From assembly GCF_008386575.1 (NCBI RefSeq), contig NZ_VUOA01000005.1:124001-188000 (forward strand): DNA of 64,000 nt, read 5' to 3'. Position 1 is the first letter of the stretch. Every line of letters begins with the position of its first letter. The position numbers were made by a program, and so were the translations under genes. Source of the stretch: Salinarimonas soli (GTDB taxonomy: Bacteria; Pseudomonadota; Alphaproteobacteria; Rhizobiales; Beijerinckiaceae). Under the pieces are notes generated by a model. The model did not search any database and had not been told where the DNA came from. It was given only the letters and a program-made list of their open reading frames with translations. Shown here piece after piece: positions 53,969-62,715 of this stretch.

Positions 53969-56503
53969 ATGACCGCAGCGCTGAAACTCGCTCCCATCGC
54001 TCCCGCCATGGTCGACCGGCCCGCCCTTGACGCCGCGATCCGCGGCGCCTGCCGCAAGATCGCGCCGCTCTGGCCGCTGAAGCACTTCGTCGCCGTCAAC
54101 CCGTTCCTCGGCTTTACGAACCAGTCCTTCGCCGCCACCTGCGCGACGCTGCGGCGGGTCGCGGGCGTCGACATGCTGATGCCCCGCGCCTTCTACCGGG
54201 AGGCGATCGCCGCCGGCGCCATTGACGACGCCGCGCTTGATGCGGCGCTCAAGGCCTCGCCCGCGCGCCCGGGCGCCCCGGCCGACGTTGCCGCCCTAAA
54301 GGCGGCCGCGGCCCTCGATCCGCGGTGGAGCGCCCGGCCCGCCGCCGTCGTCGCCACCGTGGCGGAAGTGCTCGACGCGGTCGCCCAGGGCGATCGGCAG
54401 GCGTCCCTCGTCGGCTTCATGATCGACGAGATCTCGCGCTGGTGCGCCGCCTATTTCGACGAGGGCCAGGCGAGCTGGCGCATGCCCACCCGGGGCGCCT
54501 CGCCCTACACGGCCTGGCGCGACATCGCCCGCTACGATCGCAACCCCGAGATCATGGGCGTCCCGGGCTTCCGGCGCTCGATCATGGCGCTGCCGGAGGA
54601 TCCGGTGGAGGCGATCGGCGAGGTCGTGGCCAAGCTCGGCATCCCGAGCCGGGCGGTGGAGGACTACCTGCACCGCGCCCTGTTCGACATCGGCGGCTGG
54701 GCCGCCTACGCCCGCTACCTGGCCTGGAACGCGGAGCTCCATGGCGGTACCGACGACACCCTCGTCGAGCTCCTCGCCATCCGCATCGCCTGGGGCTACG
54801 CCCTCTTCGAGGCGCGCACCGACGCCGCCATGAAGGACGCGTGGGCGAAGGCCATGGCCGACGCGGCCGCGCTGCCGGACGACGAGGCGCTCGGCGCCGA
54901 TCCCGATCTCGCCGTCGACCTGCTCCTGCAGCAGGCCTACGAGATCGCCTACCGGCGGCGGCTCGTCGACGGGCTCAAAGGCCATGCGGCGCGCCCCCGC
55001 GCCGAGGCCTTGCCCGTGCGCAAGCCGGTTCAGGCCGCGTTCTGCATTGACGTGCGCTCGGAAATCTTCCGGCGCGCGTTCGAGACCGCCTGCCCGCAGG
55101 CGCAGACCGTCGGCTTCGCCGGGTTCTTCGGCTTTCCGATCGAGTACGTGCCGATCGGCCATCAGCGGGGCGGGGCGCAGTGCCCCGTGCTGCTCAAGCC
55201 CGCCTTCATCGTCTGCGAGCAGGTCGGCGACGCCTCCCCGGACGAGGAGACGGAGGTCCTCGGGCTCCGGCTGATACGCCGGCGTGCCGCCAAGGCCTGG
55301 AAGTCGTTCAAGCTCTCGGCCGTGTCGTCGTTCTCCTATGTCGAGACGACAGGTCTCCTGTTCGCGGGTAAGATCGCCTCCGACAGCCTCGGCGTCACCC
55401 GCCCCGTCGCGAACCCGACGGTTGACGGGCTTGACGGGTCAGTGGCGCGCCGCGTCGGGCCGCGGCTCGAGCCGCGCAAGGTCGGCGGCCGGGCCACGGG
55501 CTTCGAGCCGGCGCAGCGCGTCGCCATGGCGGAAGCCGTGCTCAAGGCCATGTCGATGACGGAGGGCTTCGCTCGCCTCGTCATGCTCACCGGGCACGGC
55601 AGCACCACGGTGAACAACCCGCATGCCTCGGGGCTCGATTGCGGCGCCTGCGGCGGCCACACCGGCGAGGCGAATGCACGGGTCGCCGCGGCCATCCTCA
55701 ACGATCTGGGCGTGCGCGAGGGCCTGCGCGAGCGGGGCCTTCCGGTGCCGGACGACACCTGGTTCCTCGGCGCGCTCCACGACACCACCACGGACGAGGT
55801 GACGATCTACGACGAGGGGCACGTGCCCGTCTCGCACGCCTCCGACCTCGCCCGCCTCAAAACCTGGCTTGCCAAGGCGGCGTCCCTGGCGCGCCTGGAG
55901 CGCACGGCGCTGCTCGGGCTCACGGGCCCCGAGGCGACGGACGAGAAGGTGCTCGAGCGCAGCCGCGACTGGTCTCAGGTCCGGCCCGAATGGGGCCTTG
56001 CCGGCAACGCCGCCTTCATCGCGGCCCCCCGGGAGCGCACGCAGGGGCTCGATCTCGGCGGCCGCGCCTTCCTGCACGATTACGATCACGGCAAGGACAC
56101 GAGCCAAGGGGTCCTGGAGCTGATCATGACCGCGCCGATGGTGGTGGCGAGCTGGATCAACCTTCAATATTACGGCTCGACCGTGAACAACCGCGCCTTC
56201 GGCTCGGGCAACAAGGTGCTCCACAACGTGGTGGGACAGCTCGGCGTGCTCGAGGGCAATGCGGGCGACCTGAAGGTCGGCTTGCCGCTCCAGTCGGTCC
56301 ATGACGGCGAGCGCTTCGTCCACGAGCCCCTGCGGCTCAACGTGTTCATCGAGGCTGGCGAAGCCGCGATGGACGCGGTCATCACGAAGCACGCCTCGGT
56401 GCGGGAGCTGATCGAGAACGAGTGGATCCACCTCCACTCCCTCTCGGACGAGGGCCGCACCATCCGCCGCTGTCACGGCGCCGGCGACTGGCGCGACAGC
56501 TAG
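53969..56503 (+). CDS. dabA: DabA (DUF2309), zinc subunit of inorganic carbon uptake
   Basis: 844 residues, full length for the family. Carbonic-anhydrase-like zinc ligands are all visible: Cys359 and Asp361 in AFCIDVRSEIF, His543 in VMLTGHGSTTVNNPHAS, and Cys558 in GLDCGACGGHTGEANA; the two-residue and fifteen-residue spacings equal those in Halothiobacillus DabA2. WPLKHFVAVNPFLGFTNQSF marks the N-terminus and GSGNKVLHNVVGQLGVLEGN the C-terminus. The enzyme hydrates CO2 directionally, with DabB providing energy. The operon ends in a strong hairpin. Confidence 0.94.
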   Translation: MTAALKLAPIAPAMVDRPALDAAIRGACRKIAPLWPLKHFVAVNPFLGFTNQSFAATCATLRRVAGVDMLMPRAFYREAIAAGAIDDAALDAALKASPARPGAPADVAALKAAAALDPRWSARPAAVVATVAEVLDAVAQGDRQASLVGFMIDEISRWCAAYFDEGQASWRMPTRGASPYTAWRDIARYDRNPEIMGVPGFRRSIMALPEDPVEAIGEVVAKLGIPSRAVEDYLHRALFDIGGWAAYARYLAWNAELHGGTDDTLVELLAIRIAWGYALFEARTDAAMKDAWAKAMADAAALPDDEALGADPDLAVDLLLQQAYEIAYRRRLVDGLKGHAARPRAEALPVRKPVQAAFCIDVRSEIFRRAFETACPQAQTVGFAGFFGFPIEYVPIGHQRGGAQCPVLLKPAFIVCEQVGDASPDEETEVLGLRLIRRRAAKAWKSFKLSAVSSFSYVETTGLLFAGKIASDSLGVTRPVANPTVDGLDGSVARRVGPRLEPRKVGGRATGFEPAQRVAMAEAVLKAMSMTEGFARLVMLTGHGSTTVNNPHASGLDCGACGGHTGEANARVAAAILNDLGVREGLRERGLPVPDDTWFLGALHDTTTDEVTIYDEGHVPVSHASDLARLKTWLAKAASLARLERTALLGLTGPEATDEKVLERSRDWSQVRPEWGLAGNAAFIAAPRERTQGLDLGGRAFLHDYDHGKDTSQGVLELIMTAPMVVASWINLQYYGSTVNNRAFGSGNKVLHNVVGQLGVLEGNAGDLKVGLPLQSVHDGERFVHEPLRLNVFIEAGEAAMDAVITKHASVRELIENEWIHLHSLSDEGRTIRRCHGAGDWRDS

Positions 56504-56510
56504 CCAAGCA

Positions 56511-56551
56511 GCGGTCCGGGAGGCTCACCCATCGGGCATCGCCCGGACCGC
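56511..56551 (+). terminator. Hairpin terminator after dabA
   Basis: GCGGTCCGGG (56511-56520) is exactly complementary to CCCGGACCGC (56542-56551) with a 21-base loop. It starts eight bases after the dabA stop. There is no T-run, but the ten-pair GC stem should be very stable. Confidence 0.55.
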
Positions 56552-56613
56552 GTGCCAGACGAAAGCCATGGTTGGCGTTCAAGGGACGGGCCCCCAATGC
56601 GAGAGGTCCGTCC

Positions 56614-56913
56614 TTGCCCATCTCTGCCGAACAAGCCGTGTCCGTCCTCATCCCCCTTGTGGTGCTCGCGATCCTATGGAGCGTGGTCCGCCACTGGATC
56701 CTGCCCTTCGTGCTCGGATTCACGCTCGCGGTCGCGCTCGGGCCGCAGGCCCGCCCGCTCGTCTCCGGGGTCTGGTCGGCGGTGGCCGGTGTCGGTGACC
56801 GCATCTTCGGATCGGATCGCGATGATGGCGGACCGCCGCCCGCGGAGTGGGAACGTCGCCGCGCAAGGCCCGGTGAGTACGAACCCGACCAGGATTCGTG
56901 GCGTAACCGCTGA
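56614..56913 (+). CDS. Small unrecognised membrane protein
   Basis: 99 residues from TTG 56614 with GAGAGG seven bases ahead. A hydrophobic N-terminal half, VSVLIPLVVLAILWSVVRHW, then ILPFVLGFTLAVALG, gives one long or two short membrane helices. The C-terminal half is polar and acidic (DRIFGSDRDDGGPPPAEWER) and ends in DQDSWRNR. I do not recognise the family. It lies after the dabA hairpin on the same strand, so a link with dabBA is only positional. Confidence 0.6.
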   Translation: MPISAEQAVSVLIPLVVLAILWSVVRHWILPFVLGFTLAVALGPQARPLVSGVWSAVAGVGDRIFGSDRDDGGPPPAEWERRRARPGEYEPDQDSWRNR

Positions 56914-57028
56914 TCGACCTTGCGCGCGCCGCGCGAGTGGTCTCTCCTATCGACGCCCGTGCTGAACGGCTTTCCCCCTTGAGACAGCCGGGCCGGCGTG
57001 ACGCAGTCAGCGGAGTTGAAGACCCACG

Positions 57029-57271
57029 ATGTCGAGACCACCCTTCCGGCGCACCAGCGATCCGCGCCAGGCTGCCGAAGCGGCCTTCAAGGCGGCGACC
57101 ACCAAGCCCGCTGACGCGGAGGCCCCGCCGAAGCCCAAGGTCAGCCTGCCGCCCGCCCGCGAGCTCGTGTCCCTGCGCATCGATCGCGACGTGCTGGAGC
57201 ACTTCCAGGAGGACGGCCCGGGCTGGCAGGAGCGGATCAACGACGCACTGCGTCGAGCCATCGGCAAGTAG
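57029..57271 (+). CDS. BrnA-like (DUF4415) protein without partner toxin
   Basis: 80 residues. The C-terminal 35 residues match the BrnA/DUF4415 antitoxin DNA-binding fold: ELVSLRIDRDVLEHFQEDGP then GWQERINDALRRAIG. The N-terminus is disordered and basic/proline-rich. BrnA normally follows a brnT toxin gene, but no BrnT-like frame is upstream; the neighbour is a membrane protein. It could be an orphan antitoxin or a domesticated regulator. Confidence 0.75.
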   Translation: MSRPPFRRTSDPRQAAEAAFKAATTKPADAEAPPKPKVSLPPARELVSLRIDRDVLEHFQEDGPGWQERINDALRRAIGK

Positions 57272-57297
57272 GCGCACCGCACCGCGATGGGTGAGCC

Positions 57298-57663
57298 ATG
57301 CCCAACCTGACGGTCTATTACGACGGTGCCTGCCCGCTCTGCCGGGCGGAGATCGACTATTACCGCCGGCGACCGGGCGCCGACGCCGTCGTTTTCGTGG
57401 ACGTCTCGACCACGCCCCCGGGGGAGGGGCTTTCGTGCGCAACCGCGCTCGCCCGCTTCCATGTGCGGGAATCGGACGGGCGGCTTGTGTCGGGCGCCGC
57501 GGCCTTCGCCCGTCTGTGGCGGGCGCTGCCGGGGTGGCGCTGGTTCGGGCACCTCGTTGGCTCGCCGCCGATCCTGCCGCTGGCCGAGCTGGCCTATCGC
57601 GGCTTCCTCCCGTTGCGCCCCCGCATCTCCCGCGCCTTCGGCAGACTCGCGCGCAAAGGCTGA
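57298..57663 (+). CDS. DCC (DUF393) family thiol oxidoreductase-like protein
   Basis: 121 residues. The family motif DGACPLCRAEIDYYRRRPGA is at residues 9-28, with a CxxC pair (Cys12, Cys15) as in thioredoxin-like DCC proteins. AFARLWRALPGWRWFGHLVG and the basic C-terminus are also typical of DUF393. The function is presumed to be thiol-disulphide exchange, but it has not been established. It lies 26 bp after the BrnA-like gene and is probably cotranscribed with it. Confidence 0.88.
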   Translation: MPNLTVYYDGACPLCRAEIDYYRRRPGADAVVFVDVSTTPPGEGLSCATALARFHVRESDGRLVSGAAAFARLWRALPGWRWFGHLVGSPPILPLAELAYRGFLPLRPRISRAFGRLARKG

Positions 57664-57679
57664 CTGTGCCAAAGGCCGT

Positions 57680-57714
57680 TTGACACCTCACGCAAGCTTT
57701 GATCAGATGGTCAA
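57680..57714 (+). promoter_or_regulatory. Promoter with overlapping RutR operator for preTA
   Basis: A -35 hexamer TTGACA (57680-57685) and a -10-like TCAGAT (57703-57708) are 17 bases apart. The -10 is covered by TTGATCAGATGGTCAA (57699-57714), which matches the established RutR consensus TTGACCAnnTGGTCAA at all but one of the fourteen defined bases. It lies about 85 bp upstream of preT, and a rutR-like gene is 3 kb downstream. Repression relieved by a pyrimidine is inferred. Confidence 0.65.
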
Positions 57715-57797
57715 ATCATGAGCCGGCCCCTCGAGAGGCAGGCCTGAGGGTGAACGAATCGACGGCCTGACGCCCCGCATCGCGGGCAGGAGGACCC

Positions 57798-59162
57798 ATG
57801 TCTACACCACCGGACATCCGCGCCGGGCGCCTCGCCTCGTGCGATTACGCGCCTGCTTTCTCCGATCTGCACGAGGCGCTCGACGCGCACGAGGCCCGGG
57901 TCGCGGCGGAACGATGCCTGTTCTGCTACGACGCGCCCTGCATCACCGCCTGTCCGACGAGCATCGACATCCCGCTCTTCATCCGCCAGATCACGACTGG
58001 CAATGCCCGGGGCGCCGGCAAGACGATTCTCGACGCCAACATCTTCGGCGGCATGTGCGCCCGGGTCTGCCCGACGGAGACGCTGTGCGAGGAGGCCTGC
58101 GTGCGCAACGAGGCCGAGGGCAAGCCCGTCCTCATCGGCCAGCTTCAGCGCTTCGCCACGGACGCGGTGATGGCCTCCGGGCGCCCGCTCTACCGGCGGG
58201 GGGCGCCCAACGGAACGCGAATCGCCGTGGTGGGTGCCGGCCCGGCAGGCCTCTCCTGCGCCCACCGGCTCGCGACGCTGGGCCATGAGGTCGTGGTGTT
58301 CGACGCGCGGGCGAAGGCGGGCGGCCTCAACGAGCACGGCATCGCGGCCTACAAGTCGACGAACGACTTCGCCCAGGCCGAAGTGGACTGGATCCTGAGC
58401 GTCGGCGGGATCGAGTTGCGCACGGGCCAGGCGCTCGGCCGCGACTTCACCCTCGCAGACCTCAGGCGCGACTTCCACGCGGTATTCCTCGGGCTCGGCC
58501 TCCAGGCCGTGAACGCGCTAGGGATCGACGGCGGGGGGCTCTCGGGCGTCGAGGATGCGGTCGCCTTCATCGAGACCCTGCGCCAGACCGCCGACCTCTC
58601 GACCCTGCCGATCGGCCGCCGGGTCGTGGTGGTGGGCGGCGGCATGACGGCGGTGGACGCCGCCGTCCAGGCCAAGAAGCTCGGCGCCGAGGAGGTCACC
58701 ATCGTCTATCGCCGGGGTGCCGAGCAGATGGGCGCGAGCCGCTACGAGCAGGAGCTCGCCCTCACGGCAGGCGTAGTGGTCCGCCATTGGGCGCGCCCGC
58801 TGTCGGTGCGCGGCGCGGACGGCGCCCTCACCGCTGTCACCTTCGCCGGGACGGCGGAGCGGGACGGGCGCCTCGTCGACACGGGCGAGACCTTCGAGCT
58901 GCCGGCCGATCAGCTCTTCCGCGCCATTGGCCAGTCGTTCGTGCCGGGGCCCGTGGCGGGCGAAAGCGACGTCCTCGACCTGGAGGGCGGGCGCATCGCG
59001 GTCGACGCCGAACGGCGGACGTCCCTCGCAGGGGTCTGGGCCGGGGGCGACTGCGCCGCCGGCGGGCGCGACCTCACGGTCGTCGCCGTCGAGGACGGCA
59101 AGCAGGCCGCCCTCTCGATCAACCGGGCGCTTCTGGGCTTCGTGCCCATGGCAGCGGAATAA
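57798..59162 (+). CDS. preT: Dihydropyrimidine dehydrogenase small subunit PreT
   Basis: 454 residues of the NAD(P)-binding, GltD-like subunit. The N-terminal iron-sulphur domain has RCLFCYDAPCITACPTSIDI and FGGMCARVCPTETLCEEACV. FAD motif IAVVGAGPAGLSCAHRLATL (about 141) and NAD motif VVVVGGGMTAVDAAVQAKKL follow. Together with PreA it reduces uracil and thymine with NADH, the first step of reductive pyrimidine breakdown. The stop is 11 bp before preA. Confidence 0.93.
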   Translation: MSTPPDIRAGRLASCDYAPAFSDLHEALDAHEARVAAERCLFCYDAPCITACPTSIDIPLFIRQITTGNARGAGKTILDANIFGGMCARVCPTETLCEEACVRNEAEGKPVLIGQLQRFATDAVMASGRPLYRRGAPNGTRIAVVGAGPAGLSCAHRLATLGHEVVVFDARAKAGGLNEHGIAAYKSTNDFAQAEVDWILSVGGIELRTGQALGRDFTLADLRRDFHAVFLGLGLQAVNALGIDGGGLSGVEDAVAFIETLRQTADLSTLPIGRRVVVVGGGMTAVDAAVQAKKLGAEEVTIVYRRGAEQMGASRYEQELALTAGVVVRHWARPLSVRGADGALTAVTFAGTAERDGRLVDTGETFELPADQLFRAIGQSFVPGPVAGESDVLDLEGGRIAVDAERRTSLAGVWAGGDCAAGGRDLTVVAVEDGKQAALSINRALLGFVPMAAE

Positions 59163-59173
59163 AGGGGCCCGCC

Positions 59174-60511
59174 ATGGCCGATCTCAGCGTCAATTTCTGC
59201 GGCATCAAGGCGCCGAACCCATTCTGGCTCGCCTCCGCGCCCCCCACCGACAAGGCCTATAACGTCGAGCGCGCCTTCCGGGCAGGCTGGGGCGGCGTGG
59301 TCTGGAAGACGCTGGGCGAGGACGGCCCGCCAGTGGTCAACGTCTCGGGGCCGCGCTACGGTGCGGTGCACGGGCCCGACCGGCGGCTGCTCGCCTTCAA
59401 CAACATCGAGCTCATCACCGACCGGCCGCTCGAGGTGAACCTGCGCGAGATCGCGGAGATGAAGCGCCGCTGGCCCGACCGGGCCATGGTAGTCTCCCTC
59501 ATGGTGCCATGCGAGGAGGACGCGTGGAAGCGCATCCTGCCCCGGGTCGAGGCCACGGGCGCGGACGGGATCGAGCTCAATTTCGGCTGCCCGCACGGCA
59601 TGTCCGAGCGCGGCATGGGCGCGGCGGTCGGCCAGGTGCCCGAATATGTCGAGATGGTCACCCGCTGGTGCAAGACGCACAGCCGCATGCCCGTCATCGT
59701 GAAGCTCACGCCCAACGTCACGGACGTGCGCAAGCCCGCGGAAGCCGCGCGTCGTGGCGGGGCGGACGCCGTGTCGCTCATCAACACGATCAACTCCATC
59801 GTCGGCGTCGACCTGGAGCGGATGGTGCCGAGCCCGCATACCGACGGCAAGGCGACCCATGGCGGCATGTGCGGCCCCGCCGTGAAGCCCATCGCCCTCA
59901 ACATGGTGGCGGAGATCGCCCGCTCGCCCGCGACCCGGGGCATGCCGATCTCCGGCATCGGCGGCATCGAGACCTGGCGGGATGCCGCGGAGTTCATGGC
60001 GCTCGGCGCCGGCACGGTGCAGGTCTGCACCGCCGCGATGGTCTACGGCTTCAGGATCGTCCAGGAGATGATCACGGGCCTCGAAGCCTTCATGGATGAG
60101 CGCGGTTATGCCCGTCTCGACGATTTCGTCGGCGCCGCCGTGCCCAACGTGACCGACTGGCAGTACCTGAACCTCGACTACGCCGTGAAGGCGCATATCG
60201 ACCAGGATCTGTGCATCAAGTGCGGCCGCTGCCACGTGGCCTGCGAGGACACCTCGCACCAGGCGATCACGCACCTCGTCAACGGGGTGCGCCATTTCGA
60301 GGTGATCGAGGAGGAGTGCGTCGGCTGCAACCTGTGCGCCACTGTGTGCCCCATCGAGAGCTGCATCACGATGGAGCCTCTCGTGAACGCCCTTGATAAG
60401 CGTACCGGCCGGGTGGTCGACGGCTCCTACCGCAACTGGACCCAGCACCCGAACAACCCCATGGCGGAGTCGGCCGGAAAGCCCCTGGAACCCATGGAGC
60501 CCGCCGAGTAG
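59174..60511 (+). CDS. preA: Dihydropyrimidine dehydrogenase large subunit PreA
   Basis: 445 residues from ATG 59174 (AGGGG site). The FMN-binding TIM barrel is like dihydroorotate dehydrogenase: NPFWLASAPPTDKAYNVERA, ELNFGCPHGMSERGMGAAVG with the catalytic Cys, and PISGIGGIETWRDAAEFMAL. The C-terminal ferredoxin part carries two 4Fe-4S motifs, CIKCGRCHVAC and CVGCNLCATVCPIESC. It reduces uracil or thymine using electrons passed on by PreT. A strong hairpin follows. Confidence 0.94.
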   Translation: MADLSVNFCGIKAPNPFWLASAPPTDKAYNVERAFRAGWGGVVWKTLGEDGPPVVNVSGPRYGAVHGPDRRLLAFNNIELITDRPLEVNLREIAEMKRRWPDRAMVVSLMVPCEEDAWKRILPRVEATGADGIELNFGCPHGMSERGMGAAVGQVPEYVEMVTRWCKTHSRMPVIVKLTPNVTDVRKPAEAARRGGADAVSLINTINSIVGVDLERMVPSPHTDGKATHGGMCGPAVKPIALNMVAEIARSPATRGMPISGIGGIETWRDAAEFMALGAGTVQVCTAAMVYGFRIVQEMITGLEAFMDERGYARLDDFVGAAVPNVTDWQYLNLDYAVKAHIDQDLCIKCGRCHVACEDTSHQAITHLVNGVRHFEVIEEECVGCNLCATVCPIESCITMEPLVNALDKRTGRVVDGSYRNWTQHPNNPMAESAGKPLEPMEPAE

Positions 60512-60518
60512 AACGGAC

Positions 60519-60540
60519 GGGCGGGGCCTTCGCCCCGCCC
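60519..60540. terminator. Bidirectional hairpin between preA and rutR-like gene
   Basis: GGGCGGGGC (60519-60527) pairs perfectly with GCCCCGCCC (60532-60540) around a CTTC loop. It lies between the convergent stops of preA (60511) and the rutR-like gene (60576). Confidence 0.65.
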
Positions 60541-60575
60541 TCGTCGAGTGGGGGAGGGCGTATCGGATGGCGGGC

Positions 60576-61244
60576 TCAAGACCCCTGCGCGGCGCGGTCC
60601 CGGGGCAGCACGCCCTCCAGCAGGATGTGCTGGAGGTTGGCGAGCGTCGTCTCGTAGAAGCTCTCCTCCTCCAGCCCCGCCCCGGTGAGCGCCCGGATCT
60701 GGGTGCCGAAATCGGCGTAGTGCTGCGTGGTGGCCCAGATCGCGAAGATGAGATGCTTGGGATCGATCGCGCGCAGGCGTCCTTCGTCGATCCAGCCCTG
60801 GATGGCGCGCGCCTTCGCCTCGACCATGGCGAGGAGAGGCCCGGTGAGGGTAGCGTTCAGATGGGGGGCGCCCTGCAGCATCTCCAAGGCGAAGAGGCGC
60901 GAGGCGGCGGGATGGCTGCGGGAATAGGCGAGCTTCGCTGCGATGTAGGCGCGAAGCGCCGTCTCTGGATCCTGGGCGCCGTCGAGCTCGCGCAAGGGCT
61001 CCAGCCACATGTCGAGGGTGCGGGCGAGCACCGCCGTGTAGAGGTCTTCCTTGGTGCGGAAGTAGTAGAGCAGGTTCGGCTTCGAGAGGCCGGCGGCGGC
61101 GGCGATGCCGTCGATGCGCGCGCCCCGGAAGCCGTAGGCCGCGAAGACGTTGAGGGCCGCGTCGAGGATGCGTTCCGCGTTGGCCTCGCCGGCTCGGGTC
61201 TTGCGCTGAGCCGCCCGGCCCTCCGGCCACACTTCGTCCGCCAC
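60576..61244 (-). CDS. rutR: RutR-like TetR-family pyrimidine regulator
   Basis: 222 residues. The N-terminal helix-turn-helix (about 20-68) reads ILDAALNVFAAYGFRGARID and AGLSKPNLLYYFRTKEDLYT. The C-terminal half is RutR-like: LDMWLEPLRELDGAQDPETA, PHLNATLTGPLLAMVEAKAR, LIFAIWATTQHYADFGTQIR. RutR binds uracil and represses pyrimidine degradation genes. A near-consensus RutR box lies in the preT promoter, which supports the assignment. It is convergent with preA and divergent from the transaminase gene. Confidence 0.87.
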   Translation of the reverse strand: MADEVWPEGRAAQRKTRAGEANAERILDAALNVFAAYGFRGARIDGIAAAAGLSKPNLLYYFRTKEDLYTAVLARTLDMWLEPLRELDGAQDPETALRAYIAAKLAYSRSHPAASRLFALEMLQGAPHLNATLTGPLLAMVEAKARAIQGWIDEGRLRAIDPKHLIFAIWATTQHYADFGTQIRALTGAGLEEESFYETTLANLQHILLEGVLPRDRAAQGS

Positions 61245-61363
61245 CGCTCGACTCCGCCAATCCCGGGGCGCGACCCTAAGGCTTGTGGGGCGGCCCCGGC
61301 AAGGGCAACACTGACACCGTTCGCCGCGACGCGGGGACGAGCCGACCGAAAAGGATCCAGATC

Positions 61364-62698
61364 ATGAACGTCGTTCCGATGACGCGCCCGCTCCCCAACG
61401 ATCTTGATGCGTTCTGGATGCCGTTCACCGCGAACCGGCAGTTCAAGCAGTCGCCGCGCCTCCTCGCAGGCGCCAAGGACATGCACTATTACACCCCTGA
61501 GGGGCGGCCGATCCTCGACGCCACGGCGGGCCTGTGGTGCGTGAACGCCGGCCACGGCCGGCCCAAGATCGTCGAGGCGGTGCAAAAGCAGGTGGCGGAG
61601 CTCGACTACGCGCCCGCCTTCCAGATGAGCCATCCCAAGGCCTTCGAGTTCGCCTCGCGCCTCGTCCAGATCACCCCCGAAGGCATGGACCACGCCTTCT
61701 TCACGAATTCCGGCTCCGAGTCGGTGGAGACGGCGCTCAAGATCGCGCTCGCCTATCAGCGGGTGCGGGGACAGGGGACGCGCACACGCCTGATCGGCCG
61801 GGAGCGCGGCTATCATGGGGTGAATTTCGGCGGCATCTCGGTGGGCGGCATCGTCTCGAACCGCAAGATGTTCGGCACGCTGCTGTCGGGCGTCGACCAC
61901 ATGCGCCACACCCATGACCCCGCCCGCAACGCCTTCACCCGGGGCGAGCCGGAGCACGGCATCGAGCTCGCGGAGGACCTGGAGCGGATCGTGACGCTTC
62001 ACGACGCCTCCACCATCGCGGCGGTGATCGTCGAGCCGGTGGCGGGCTCCACGGGCGTGCTCGTGCCGCCGAAGGGCTATCTTAAGCGCCTGCGCGAGAT
62101 CTGCGACAAGCACGGCATCCTGCTCATCTTCGACGAGGTGATCACCGGGTTCGGACGCCTCGGCACGCCCTTCGGCGCCGATTATTTCGGCGTGACGCCC
62201 GACATCATGATCACGGCGAAGGGCATCACCAACGGCGTGGTGCCCATGGGCGCGGTCTTCGTGAAGTCGGAGATCCACGATGCCTTCATGACCGGCCCCG
62301 AGCACCTCATCGAGTTCTTCCACGGCTACACCTATTCGGCCCATCCGCTCGCCTGCGCGGCCGGGATCGCAACTCTCGACACCTATGCCGAGGAGGGTCT
62401 CCTCACCCGCGCCGCCGAGCTCGCGCCCTATTGGGCGGACGCGATCCACTCCCTGCGGGACACGAAGCACGTCATCGACGCGCGCAACATCGGCCTCGTC
62501 GGTGCCGTCGAGCTGGAGCCGATAACCGGCGAGCCGACGAAGCGCGCCTTCTCGTGCTTCCTCGAATGCTTCGAGCGCGGCGTGCTGATCCGGACCACGG
62601 GCGACATCATCGCGCTCTCGCCCCCGCTGATCATCTCGAAGGGGCAGATCGACGAGATCGTCGGAACGCTCTCGGACGTGCTCAAGGCGGCGGCTTGA
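61364..62698 (+). CDS. Class III transaminase, probably beta-alanine:pyruvate
   Basis: 444 residues from ATG 61364 (AAGGA site). A PLP-dependent omega-amino-acid transaminase: FWMPFTANRQFKQSPRLLAG at the N-terminus, FTNSGSESVETALKIALAYQ, LIFDEVITGFGRLGTPFGAD, and the PLP Lys in MITAKGITNGVVPMGAVFVK. The sequence is closest in pattern to Pseudomonas omega-amino acid:pyruvate transaminase, which uses beta-alanine. Beta-alanine is the end product of reductive uracil breakdown, so it fits the preTA neighbourhood. Genes for the intermediate steps (dihydropyrimidinase, ureidopropionase) are not in this window. Confidence 0.92.
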   Translation: MNVVPMTRPLPNDLDAFWMPFTANRQFKQSPRLLAGAKDMHYYTPEGRPILDATAGLWCVNAGHGRPKIVEAVQKQVAELDYAPAFQMSHPKAFEFASRLVQITPEGMDHAFFTNSGSESVETALKIALAYQRVRGQGTRTRLIGRERGYHGVNFGGISVGGIVSNRKMFGTLLSGVDHMRHTHDPARNAFTRGEPEHGIELAEDLERIVTLHDASTIAAVIVEPVAGSTGVLVPPKGYLKRLREICDKHGILLIFDEVITGFGRLGTPFGADYFGVTPDIMITAKGITNGVVPMGAVFVKSEIHDAFMTGPEHLIEFFHGYTYSAHPLACAAGIATLDTYAEEGLLTRAAELAPYWADAIHSLRDTKHVIDARNIGLVGAVELEPITGEPTKRAFSCFLECFERGVLIRTTGDIIALSPPLIISKGQIDEIVGTLSDVLKAAA

Positions 62699-62715
62699 TG
62701 CCTATCGTTGCGGCA

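Noticed and set aside
52254-53972. 572-codon plus-strand frame overlapping dabB
   Set aside because: Same strand but a different frame; Arg/Pro-rich and lacks the DabB membrane pattern.
58910-60448. 512-codon minus-strand frame
   Set aside because: Antisense shadow of preT/preA; no domain and no start signal.
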